Positions 32,730 to 42,272 of a stretch of 64,000 bases of DNA are shown piece after piece; position 1 is the stretch's first letter; every line of letters begins with the position of its first letter. Source of the DNA: Galeopsis tetrahit. Its lineage: Eukaryota; Streptophyta; Magnoliopsida; Lamiales; Lamiaceae. The stretch covers positions 21,020,881 to 21,084,880 of the forward strand of contig OY776122.1 in the NCBI GenBank assembly GCA_963675135.1. The letters run 5' to 3'. The position numbers were made by a program, and so were the translations under genes. The notes under the pieces are model-generated. The model saw only the letters and a list, made by a program, of their open reading frames with translations, was not told where the DNA came from and did not search any database.

Positions 32730-35277
32730 TGTCTGCTTTCAACGTAAAGGTTGACAAATTCACTGGGAGAAATAGTTTTGGCCTATGGCAAATCAAGATG
32801 CGATCTCTGCTGAAGCAGCAGGGTTTGTGGGCGCCGCTATCAGGAAAACCTAAATCTGAGGATGTAAATGAAGAAGAGTGGAATACCCTAGAAGAAAAGC
32901 CCACTCGACTATCATGCTATGTCTGTCTGACGATGTTATCATCGAGGCTGCGGATCAGGAAACTGCCGATGGTCTCTGGAAGAAGTTAGAGAGTCTCTAC
33001 ATGACGAAGTCTCTAACCAACAAATTGCTTCTGAAGCAACGTCTGTTCCGTTTACGCATGCAGGAAGGTACATCTCTTCGGGATCATCTAGATAAATTAA
33101 ATAAAATTTTACTAGATTTGCGTAATATTGATGTTAAAGTAGAAGATGAGGACGCTGCTTTAATTCTGTTAGTATCTTTGCCTGAATCGTATGAGAATTT
33201 TGTTGAATCGTTCATTACTGGGAAAGATACTCTGTCTCTGGAAGATGTTCGATCTGCTCTCCACAACAGAGAAGACCGTCAATAGGCAACTGGCTCGGCC
33301 ACAGAAAATCAGGCATCGGGGCTGTATGTTACGGGTAAGGGACAAAAAAAATTTGGGAAGAAAACTGGGAAGCCGAATCAGAAAGGTTCAAAAGGTCCTA
33401 AACCCGATGACATCTGCAATTACTGTAAAGAACCAGGACACTGGAAGAATGATTGTCCTAAGAAGAAGAGGAAGCAGGAGAAGAAAGATGGTGTCGGCGG
33501 TTCTGCAGCTGTTGCAGAAACTGATACAAATTCTGAAGATGATCTGGCCTTGGTTGCAGCTGGACAGTCACATCGTAATGATGTGTGGGTTCTTGATTCT
33601 GGGGCATCATACCACATTTGTCCTAACAGGGAGTTCTTCTCGACCTATGAGCAGATAGATGGAGGAAATGTTACCATGGCTAACAGTGCTGCCTGCAAGG
33701 TGGTTGGGATTGGCTCAGTCAGGATACGGACACATGATGGGGTATTCTACACCTTGGATGAAGTCAGGCATGTTCCACAGATGACGAAGAATCTGATATC
33801 ATTGAGTCTCCTTGACAGCAAGGGTTTCAGTTTCAAAGGTGAAGGTGGAGTTATGTATGTTTGTCAAGGTTCAAAGGTGGTTCTGACAGGCTTGAAACGT
33901 GGTACCTTATATTATCTGCGAGGTTCCACTGTGACAGGTTCTGCTAATGTTGCATCATCTGAGGTTCAGACCATGGATATGACCAGGTTGTGGCATATGA
34001 GGCTCGGTCATATGGGAGAAAGAGGGATGCAGATTTTGTCAAAGCGGGATCTTCTTTCTGGGCATAAAGTGCAGAGTCTTGAATTCTGCGAACATTGTGT
34101 ATTTGGGAAGTTTCATCGCAGCAAGTTCCCAAAGAAGGCAGTTCATCAGACCAAGGGGACTCTTGACTACATTCATATGGATTGTTGGGGTTCGTCACGT
34201 GTTGAGTCTATTGGAGGCCACAGATATTTTGTGTCTATGATTGATGACTACTCAAGGATGACTTGGGTAATTATGATGAAAAACAAAAGTGAAGCTTTCA
34301 AGAAATTCAAGCAGTGGAAGGCGTTGGTAGAAAATCAGACTGGGAAGAAGATCAAGAGACTGCGAACTGATAATGGCCTGGAGTTCTGTTCGTCTGAGTT
34401 CAATGAGTTCTGCAAGGATGCAGGATTGCTCGACACCACACTATCCGACATACACCGCAGCAGAATGGTGTGGCAGAGCGCATGAATCAGACATTGCTGG
34501 AGAGAGCGAGATGCATGCTCTCGAATGCTGGTTTGGCTAAAAGTTCTGGGCAGAAGCAGTAAACACGGCATGCTATCTGATCAACCGTGGTCCACACACT
34601 GGCATTGATTGCCAGACACCTTATGAGGTATGGTCTAATAAACTTGCAGATTATTCTTTGTTGAAGGTTTTTGGCTGTACTGTTTACTATCATGTTAGTG
34701 AGGGTAAATTAGAACCAAGAGCTAAGAAGGGTATATTTGTTGGTTTCGGGGATGGAGTTAAGGGATATAGAATCTGGTCACCTTCAGAGAATAGAGTTAT
34801 ATTCAGTAGGAATGTGATTTTTGATGAGAATTCTATGCTTAACCCCATTGTGAAGTCTGTTTGTACAGAAAATTGTAGTAATGTTAAACAGGTGGAGCTG
34901 CAAGTCACTCTCGATGAGAGTAAATCACAACTCCAAGGTGGAGAAGATCAACATACTACTGCTGAAAGTACAAGTTCTGATGTTCATCCAGAAGCTCGCC
35001 AGACAAGCATAGTTGTTGATAGAGCTAGGAGAACAGGCGTGAAGCCTCCTGTGCGGTACGGTTTTGAGGATATGGTGACTTATGCATTACAAGTCGCTGA
35101 CGAGGTGGAAGAGGAAGAACCATCTGCAGGTGAACCATTCACCTATAGAGAGGCTGTTTCATGCAGTGAGTCGGCCCTATGGCTCGCTGCAATGAGAGAA
35201 GAGATGGAATCACTTGCCAAGAATGAGACTTGGGAGCTAGTCAAACGGCCTAAGGAGAGGAAGATTGTTACTTGCAA
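32730..35277 (+). pseudogene. Copia gag-protease-integrase-reverse transcriptase start (element F)
   Basis: Gag starts with ATG at 32729 (MSAFNVKVDKFTGRNSFGLW); a frame change near 32900 leads to LWKKLESLYMTKSLTNKLLL and LPESYENFVESF. A CCHC knuckle CNYCKEPGHWKNDC lies near 33418. From 33550: protease VWVLDSGASYHICPN (DSGA intact), integrase zinc region (LWHMRLGHMGERGMQIL ... CEHCVFGKFHR), Asp in YIHMDCWGSS and Asp in LRTDNGLEF; a frameshift near 34440 hits the NGVAERMNQ (catalytic Glu) segment. From 34658: LKVFGCTVYYHVSEGKL and IFVGFGDGVKGYRIWS, ending in reverse transcriptase NETWELVKRPKERKIVTCK, where the inverted segment starts. Confidence 0.88.
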
Positions 35278-35690
35278 ACATAATCTTCCTTCCCCGGAAC
35301 CTGGAACCCCTCTGGCTGAGTCTTGTAGATATCATCTTCAAGCTTTCCATGTAGAAAAGCTGTCTTCACATCTAGTTGCTCAAGTTCTAAATCCTGATGT
35401 GCCACCATTGCTAGTAACACTCTGATGGAAGTGTGTCTGACCACTGGTGAGAATATCTCATTATAATCAACCCCCTCCTTCTGTGTGAACCCTCTTACAA
35501 CTAGCCGAGCTTTATATCTCACACCCTCACCAGGTGTGGTTTCTTCCTTCCTCTTGAATATCCATTTGCAAGTAACAATCTTCCTCTCCTTAGGCCGTTT
35601 GACTAGCTCCCAAGTCTCATTCTTGGCAAGTGATTCCATCTCTTCTCTCATTGCAGCGAGCCATAGGGCCGACTCACTGCATGAAACAGT
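35278..35690 (-). pseudogene. Inverted reverse transcriptase fragment (element F)
   Basis: On the minus strand from 35690 down the frame begins with the same stretch as 35155-35277 (LWLAAMREEMESLAKNETW ... IVTCK) and continues into the next part of reverse transcriptase: WIFKRKEE, YKARLVVRGFTQKEGVDY, VVRHTSIRVLLAMV, LEQLDVKTAFLHGKLEDDIY and PEGFQVPGKEDYVCK. About 120 bp at 35155-35277 and 35567-35690 form a near-perfect inverted repeat around a loop of about 290 bp. The YVDD box and RNase H are missing. Confidence 0.88.
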
Positions 35691-35691
35691 C

Positions 35692-35842
35692 TTTGAGATC
35701 TGTAATCTGTAACCCTAATTGAGTAATAAAATCCGTTCTCCTCTCTGCCCGTGGACGTAGCCAATTCATTGGTGAACCACGTAAATCACTTGTCTTCTTT
35801 ACGTTTCTTGTTCATGCTCTATAATCCTATTCTGTCACAACA
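35692..35842 (+). repeat. Element F right LTR, truncated
   Basis: Starts abruptly at gtctttgagatctgtaatct, which corresponds to about 32503 in the left LTR, so the U3 start is missing. It is otherwise near-identical to the left LTR and ends ctgtcacaaca. Confidence 0.85.
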
Positions 35843-35847
35843 GACCC

Positions 35848-35922
35848 AACGTGAGAGATCTGTAAGGAATTATTGTTACCAACAATGACTTGACCATTAC
35901 TAGAATAAGGTGTCGAGGAGCC
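35848..35922 (-). pseudogene. Copia protease fragment (element B) between F and G
   Basis: Seventy-five bases of B coding sequence remain between the two insertions. On the minus strand they read GSSTPYSSNGQVIVGNNNS and LQISHVGS, the segment that follows the protease active site in Copia polyproteins. The upstream side continues at 47277 (PSHMDS) and the downstream side at 32330 (HSVSKDLG). Confidence 0.8.
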
Positions 35923-36897
35923 TGATTTAGTTCGTTTTTTTAACACTTTTTAAGTACGTCACAATACGATCCCCACAAGCATATGGGTTCGATTGTCGTA
36001 CGTATGAACGACCAAGTAGTTTGTTCGTCCAAGGACCTAGTTGAGTGCAAATGAATCTCTAAAGTTACGAGTTTTCATGCTATTGTAGTAACTACACTTG
36101 TTTGTTGGCTTTTTGTATTTAAAACACAAGTATGAAACTAGATTAACTAAGATAATAATAAATAGACAAAAGAAATAACAAGTTATCTTACTTTCGAGAG
36201 AAAGTGCAAGAGAAGGGGTATTGCCTCGGGTGTTTCCGTTTTTTGGGTAATTCAATGAGTTAACGAACCAATTGCATGAATTAAACTATGGTTTTGGATT
36301 AAGCTAAAGGTTATCACTCCTATGTGTAGACCCCCTCAAAAGGCATAGGTGAACATGTGCATTGATTAGCAATTATAGGATCTAATCAAATACCATAAGC
36401 TTCTAAGATAGTGTCTCAAAAGCACTTTCAACACGGTTACTAATGCTTATGAGACGCCCTCTCACCAATCTCCTAGACGACCTTTATTCGATTGATGTCT
36501 AAAGTTGTCAGTCTAGCAATTAACCCTCTCTCGGTTAAGCTAATTACTACTTAAATTCTATTCAACAAACCAAAGCTCACACTTACACTCCCAATCAGGC
36601 AACCCAACTCTCGTTGCAATTAACATAATCGAACATGCTCGCTAATAGGGTTGATTAACCAAATGAATCAATTACAACACAACTCTAGAAACATAAACAC
36701 CCAAAACCTAAGATAATCATGCAATAAATCCATAATTACACTAAACACCTATCAAAACATCCACACCCAAGGCAATGAGAATTTAGCCCATGGTTCTAGA
36801 AGAGAATCCCATGGCTACAACAAAACCAAGCATCAAACTCATAGCAAAATAGTAAGTAATTGGAGAATTTAAGAAATTGCCAAATTAAAATGCAAAC
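35923..36897 (-). repeat. Element G 3' LTR, first part
   Basis: Matches 45530-46505 of the right LTR nearly base for base (ttcgtttttttaacac, tatgggttcgattgtcg, gtttcataagcactttcaaca). Interrupted after tgcaaac by element H; continues at 39728. Confidence 0.9.
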
Positions 36898-37187
36898 GGT
36901 TGGACTTGGGCCCTATTGTTGTTTTGGCCCATGTGGTAAACCTTTAGGCCCACTCCATTTGTTTGTCCTGCCATACAGATACACTACAAGTCTCTCTTCC
37001 TTCTTTGTGACGTTAAACGATATTGAGAGAAGTGTGTGAGACTTGTATGGGTGTTGTGCTACCCAGTCTTAGTCTTTTGGTTATTCCCTCTACTATCCTT
37101 ATAGATCCGATACTCAGGTGACCTGAGCCCGTCCCTATTGGAATACTCACTGGAATTGTTCAACGGAGATGACGAGGAGACTCAACA

Positions 37188-38030
37188 GTGGTATCAGAGC
37201 CACGGGTAGTCGTCTACCGCCGTCTCTGTGACGCCGCCTCTTCCGTGGCGGAACCCTTACCGCCGCCGTCGAAGCTTCTCGCCGTCGCCGCTCGTTCCAG
37301 CAGCAACAGCGCCGCTGCCTAGACTCGCGTCGCCTCTGCTCGCTTCTTGAAGCCGCCGCCTGTTGTCCGAGATCCGTCGTCGTGCAGCCATCGCCAATTG
37401 TCCTACATCAGCACCGTCGCCATCGCTGCCTACTGGACTAGAACCGCCGTGGCTGCAGGTAAGTCAAGTAGTTTTGGTTTTTATTTGTTTATTTCCTTTA
37501 CTGCCGTGATTAATCTTCTATGAATTTTGGGCGCTGGGGTGGCTTATTTAATTCAAAGGGGCTATTGGTTTTTGTTTCTTCTACTTTTATATTAATTGAT
37601 TTGTGGGTTCTTGTAAAACAATTTTTTATGCAGGTTCCAAAGATTAGTTAATTAATTGGATTAACAGGTTTTAATTACTTATATAAATATGTATATTTAA
37701 CCTGTGAATTAAGAATTTGTTTCAGATTAATTTTAAATCTTCACTCGTGGCTAGTCTGTCGTTTTTTAGATCCTTACCTAGGGTCTCGATCTGGTATAAA
37801 AGCTTATATCTTCTTTTTATTGCTTTTGTAGTGTAGCCCCTGGCCGGGGATTATTTGCTTGGGATTTTGGTGCTGTAGACTTAAGTCTTTGTGATTGACT
37901 TATATATTTGTTATCTCTGTTTTGTGGTCTTGATTTTGGTGACTTGTGTGTGCCTTCTTCCGCTTGCCATTACAGTTTTTCCTTGCATATTTTTTAGATT
38001 TTTTCTTTTGGCTCAAACCTGTGTAAACAA
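37188..38030 (+). other. Element H leader: GC-rich exon-like block and possible intron
   Basis: 37200-37455 is GC-rich (cgccgcc repeats) and stands out from its surroundings. It ends gctgcag followed by gtaagt (37456-37461), a good plant 5' splice site. T-rich sequence follows, with candidate acceptors atgcag at about 37634 and tttcag at about 37724, before the gag ATG at 38031. Element I has a comparable GC-rich leader with gcagtaggtag on its minus strand (near 51715). An untranslated leader intron is inferred, not shown. Confidence 0.45.
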
Positions 38031-38825
38031 ATGGCCAACCCTACTCCTACGTATGTGTTGGCTCCCTTTACTGGAAAAGGATATTTCAGTATTTGGCAAC
38101 AGAAAATGGAATGCATCCTAATCCAGTAGAATGTTTACGCAGCCGTTGACCATTGTTATGAGGATGATGAAACTGATAAACAGAAAAAGGTAATGAATAG
38201 ACATGTTTTATCTTCCATAATCTTGCATTTGTCTGATTGTGTGCTGAGAAAGGTTGGTGTGATGAAATATGCTAAAGAGTTATGGGATAAGTTAGGAAAG
38301 TTATACACTGAAACATCCTTGCCTAGTAGAACCTTTTTACTTGAAAAGTTCTTTAGTTTAAAACTTGACTTGAATAAAGATATGGATGAAAATCTTGATG
38401 TGTTTACTAAGCTTATTCAAGATATCAAGCTTACTGGTGATAAGGGCATTGATGAATATACCCCTGTTGTTTTGTTAAATGTTATTCCTGATACTTATGT
38501 TGATGTTAAATTTGCGATTAGGTGTGGTAGAGATAATTTCACTCTTGATATTGTCGTTAATGGCCTGAAAAGTAAAGAGCATGAATTAAAATATGGTGGG
38601 AGTAGTAGTCCTTCTAGTGAGGTTATGCATGTTAGAGGGATGGGTGGTAAGAAACCCCATGGTAAGCCTTGGATTAGAAAGTGCTATAATTGTGGTGACC
38701 CTAGTCACAAGATTAATGAGTGCACTGAACCTAGAAGGAACCAGAAGCATAATAAGAACTCTCATGTTAATCGTGCTAATATTGCCACTACTGATGACAG
38801 TGATGAACTTGGTGATGTCTATTGA
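38031..38825 (+). pseudogene. Gag protein (element H)
   Basis: ATG at 38031 opens MANPTPTYVLAPFTGKGYFS, then IWQQKMECIL and a TAG at about 38127. After this the frame is open to 38825: AKELWDKLGKLYTETSLPSR, LLEKFFSLKL, LTGDKGIDEYTPVVLLNVIP, and the CCHC zinc knuckle CYNCGDPSHKINEC near the C-terminus, ending DDSDELGDVY. This is a complete Copia-type gag of about 264 residues with a single nonsense codon. It would bind element RNA in cytoplasmic particles. No protease follows: coding stops naturally and the sequence turns into low-complexity CTTTGTG repeats. Confidence 0.85.
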
Positions 38826-39400
38826 GTCTTTGTGTACTTTGTGTGTTTCTTTGGTATCTTTGTGGTTATTTTCTTTGTGGATTTTTCTTTGTGCTTATAT
38901 CTTTGTGTTGCTTTGTGATTTTCTTTGTGATGCATGAGTTGATGATGGGCCAGTGGGAATGTGGGGGAATGGTTGCATGTTTATATGTATGTGTGTTATG
39001 CATGACTTCATACATTTTGGTTTCATGTTTTTACCCGTACCCCATATACATCTAGTTGCATGTTTATTTGTTTCTTTGTGTTTAGAGATTATTCCTAGTA
39101 AGGTGGAGTGATTTGTCTTTGTGATTTATGTATGTTATGATATCATGTCTTTGTGCCTTTGTGTGAGTCTTTGTGAGTGCTTCGAGTGAGGTGAAGCTTG
39201 TCTTTGTGTGCCTTTGTGTGAGTCTTTGTGAGTGCTTCGAGTGAGGTGGAGCTTGTCTTTGTGTGCCTTTGTGTGAGTCTTTGTGAATGTTTCCCATGAT
39301 AGCTTATTTTGCATTTATTGTTATTTTATGCATGTGTTGTGTGTGCTATGTGTGTGTTAGGCGATGATGACCACCTACGGATTTCGGATTGTAGTTGGGG
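38826..39400 (+). repeat. CTTTGTG-rich tract with a 60-bp minisatellite (element H)
   Basis: Dozens of tttgtg/ctttgtg motifs in non-coding sequence after gag. At about 39140-39295 a unit of about 60 bp containing gtgagtctttgtgagtgctt and cgagtgaggtg repeats two and a half times. Element I carries the same motif on its minus strand at 49420-50110. Confidence 0.7.
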
Positions 39401-39727
39401 ATGGCCAAAAAGGTGGAGATTGTTGGGCTTGGGCCCTATTGTTGTTTTGGCCCATGTGGTAAACCTTTAGGCCCACTCCATTTGTTTACCCTATGGCTGT
39501 TTGGCAGCCATACAAATACACTACAAGTCTCTTCCTTCTTTGTGACATTAAACGATATTGAGAGAAGTGTGTGAGAATTATGTGGGTGTTGTGCTACCCA
39601 GTCTTAGTCTTTTGGTTATTCCCTCTACTATCCGTATAGATCTGATACTCAGGTGACCTGAGCCCGTCCCTATCGAAATACTCACCGGAGTTGTTCAACG
39701 GAGACGACGAGGAGACCCAACACAAAC

Positions 39728-40517
39728 AAAAGTAATATCACCTTGATCATGGAATTGTAGCTACAAAACGATGTAATAGACGATGCCCGATGATAATCGT
39801 AGCTTGATTCTAAGTAAAAACCACTAATCTATCTAGTTTTAGGAAGAATTAAAACTAAAAATGAAGAACACTACTAACTATGTGTTTGTGTGTGAGAAAT
39901 TGCTTGTAAAAAGGAGTAAGACTCCCTTCTAAAACTTAAATTGGTTCTATTTATCGTTGGTAAGAAAGTCTTGGATGAAATTTGCCTTTAAGCCCTTCAA
40001 AATTGGAGAAAATAGGTCAAAACCCCCGAGAAATGGGCCATTAAAAGCGTGTACACGATTTCTCTACTCAGCAACTCGGCCGAGTTGGTGAGCTCGGCCG
40101 AGTTGTCAACATTTTCAGTCTCAGGCCATCCCTCGAGCTCGGCCGGATTTGTGCAACTCGGCCGATTCTGAAATTTTGAATTTTTGAGCAACTCGGCCGA
40201 GTTGGCCAACTCGGTCGAGTCATTTCTGATCCTTGTTTCGTGCATAACATTTGATTCCGATCTCCGATCGACTTGATTTTTTTTCCATTCCACTCCATTT
40301 TTCGAGACGAATTCAATGGTGCAATCCTCTCTTTGACTCAGTGAGATATAGACATGTGTTTTGCTCCTAAAAGCCTCGTTTTACCTACAAACATCAACAA
40401 CACCATACATTTCTCACAATTAAATCAAATCATCCACAATTGGCCAATATAATGTGAAAATACAAGAAATATAAGCTCTAAATATGCACTAAAGTCATGC
40501 AATTTACACCTGAATCA
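39728..40517 (-). repeat. Element G 3' LTR, second part, with palindrome array
   Basis: Completes the LTR to tttacacctgaatca. Contains ctcggccgag palindromes (40070-40215). The TATA core of the right LTR (ctataaatag) is here changed to cgataaatag (39949-39958 complement). The next bases actccctcaaacttaaag are the complement of the LTR polypurine tract. Confidence 0.85.
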
Positions 40518-41812
40518 ACTCCCTCAAACTTAAAGTGTTTCTCGTCCTCGAGCAACGAAAGAATTAAAACATGGGGGTGGAATGATTGCAAATAGATGTT
40601 CAATGAAAGATCCCACGTATCAAATGAGATGATATGAATTTTTCTTCCTCAAGATACGTTCTCAAAATGATCACAAGTTCAATATTGAATATCCAACTAA
40701 TTACCCACACATGCTCAACACACAACAACGAGTGATGGTGATGACAATATTAAAATGTTCAAGTTCAACTCACAAGATATAGTGTTTCTCTCAAACACTC
40801 AAACAAATTAAGGATAATAAGCACTCATCAATCAAATCATGCATTACAATTGCCATATGCTTGCCCAAACTCTACTATCTTTCCACCGCTAAAATGTTCA
40901 ACAATGAGATCAATAGGACTTTATCAAGGACGTAACATTGGCTCTTTGGATGGGGTAAGATGAATATGGATAAAGTGACTCGTCTAGTGGAGAACAAAAG
41001 ATGTTTTTCAACAATTCAAGTTCATGCTCTTAAGGTTTACAACCTTCATTCTCACTTTTCATTTAAGTTCCTCAAATGCATTCATATCCTCATCTTTTTC
41101 TAGCCAATTTATTTTCTTTTTAAGCTCTTGGGGCTCATTGTCCCTCTTTTCTTTCTCAATTTTTCTTTTCACTTCCATCTTTTCTCTTTTCACAACTTTT
41201 GCCAATTTTTCTTATCAAACCAAAGACACTCAAGTACATATATTACCACTTTTCTTTTTATTCTCCACTAGATTTGGATATCAAAGGCTCAAAAAGGTTA
41301 AGTGGTTAAACATTGTAGGTTGCCAAAAAAATGGGAAATCAAGCTCAAATGGGCTACTTACGGAAGATTAGTTCGGTTATTGGAAACATTTGGCTAAGTG
41401 ACTTATAGTACGAAAGATGGCCTACATCATATCTCAAAGTATCACACAATTATGATCTCAAGCAAGAACTTGGGCAAGTTCTAGAAAAGCAAGCAATGAA
41501 TTGATCTACTCAACAATGAAATAAACTGGATTAATACTCGATTCAAAGCTCAACTCTCACCGTTTCATTCAATACTCAAACATTTATCAATCATCATCAC
41601 ACATAACTTATTGTGCATGCAAAACATCCATAGGCAACAAGATGACAAGAACACAAACAAGATGATTCATTCCAATCATGTAAACATTCAACGAATCAAA
41701 TTCACAACAAATCACCATCAAACGTGTCTCAATGATCATTAAAGCTCAAATTGCACACATACACTAGAGTACACATTGGTTTCAATAGAAAATGTAAAAA
41801 CGAACATACCCC

Positions 41813-41848
41813 CCAAACTTTTTCATTGCCAAGCAATTAAAAGTTTAG
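41813..41848 (-). other. Polypurine-tract hairpin 2 (element G)
   Basis: On the plus strand ccaaactttttcattgc faces gcaattaaaagtttag, a near-perfect inverted repeat. Its minus-strand 3' arm extends into gggggg. Confidence 0.6.
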
Positions 41849-41992
41849 AAAATTAGTTTTGCAATGATATTGACACCAAGTGTTGTCGATACAAATCTAC
41901 ACACATGGGCCACTATCCCAACAATCAAAACCAAGAATAGCTAAGCAATTAATGTCATGACAATAATATAAATTCCACTACCCCCCCCCCCC

Positions 41993-42030
41993 CCAAAACT
42001 TAGTAATTGCTATACAATTCCTAAGTTTGG
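41993..42030 (-). other. Polypurine-tract hairpin 1 (element G)
   Basis: ccaaaacttagtaattg pairs with caattcctaagtttgg around a short loop. It is preceded by a C-run of about 14 (41981-41994), the complement of the polypurine tract. It is the positional partner of 16387-16424 in E and 57829-57872 in K. Confidence 0.65.
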
Positions 42031-42209
42031 AGTGGGCGTACCTCTTACGATTGTTATAGCTACACCTTCTTCGAAGCTCAAAGTTCCTGTTTCGATCTCC
42101 AATCGTCCATTCGATTCAAGCTTCTCCAACTAACATCAAAACTCACAAACACGTCAAACTAAACTAACAAAGCATAAAAAATGAACAAGAAATGAAAGAA
42201 AGCAAGTAA

Positions 42210-42259
42210 AAATGGGTTGCCTCCCATTTAGCGCTAGGTTTAACGTCCTATGCCGGACG
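42210..42259 (-). other. Conserved double-hairpin cassette (element G)
   Basis: Same as in E: stem AAATGGG-aggcaa-CCCATTT (42210-42229 complement), palindrome tagcgcta, and stem CGTCC-ggcata-GGACG (42244-42259 complement). It lies 14 bases past the last stop codon on the minus strand. Confidence 0.75.
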
Positions 42260-42272
42260 GAACTTAATAAGT

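Larger units (their letters stand above)
32336..35842 (+). mobile_element. Element F: rearranged Copia (TNT1/Tork-like) inserted in B
   Basis: Target duplication gaccc is perfect (32331-32335 and 35843-35847), and B's protease-integrase frame resumes across it (ISHVGS then HSVSKDLG). The primer site tggtatcaagagcc (32657-32670) is initiator-tRNA-Met type with one extra base. It encodes gag, protease, integrase and the start of reverse transcriptase on the plus strand. The rest of pol is replaced by an inverted reverse transcriptase segment, and the right LTR is truncated. Confidence 0.88.
36898..39722 (+). mobile_element. Element H: gag-only LTR retrotransposon (TR-GAG type) inside G's LTR
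   Basis: Target duplication caaac is perfect (36893-36897 and 39723-39727); the intact G LTR reads gcaaacaaaagtaac at 46499-46513. LTRs are 36898-37187 and 39421-39722. The first two bases of the left LTR are gg instead of tg. Primer site tggtatcagagcc (37189-37201) is initiator-tRNA-Met type. The polypurine tract aaaaaggtggaga precedes the right LTR. The only coding region is gag. Terminal-repeat elements with only a gag domain have been described in plants. Confidence 0.88.
40518..42209 (-). other. Element G 3' non-coding region
   Basis: About 1.7 kb between the LTR and the hairpin cassette. It aligns in order with the same region of K (56427-58077), for example gctcttgggcaagcatatgg-type blocks and a pyrimidine-rich tract (41090-41230 here, 56975-57130 in K). 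Two polypurine-tract hairpins lie at 41813-41848 and 41993-42030. No env-like frame can be followed on either strand. Confidence 0.6.

Noticed and set aside
39100..39300. Telomere- or centromere-type satellite
   Set aside because: Only two to three copies of the 60-bp unit, confined to the non-coding part of element H.
41024..41371. Ser/Phe-rich plus-strand frame considered as an env-like gene of element G
   Set aside because: It is on the antisense strand of the element and reflects a pyrimidine-rich tract also present in K; no signal peptide-membrane layout on the sense strand.
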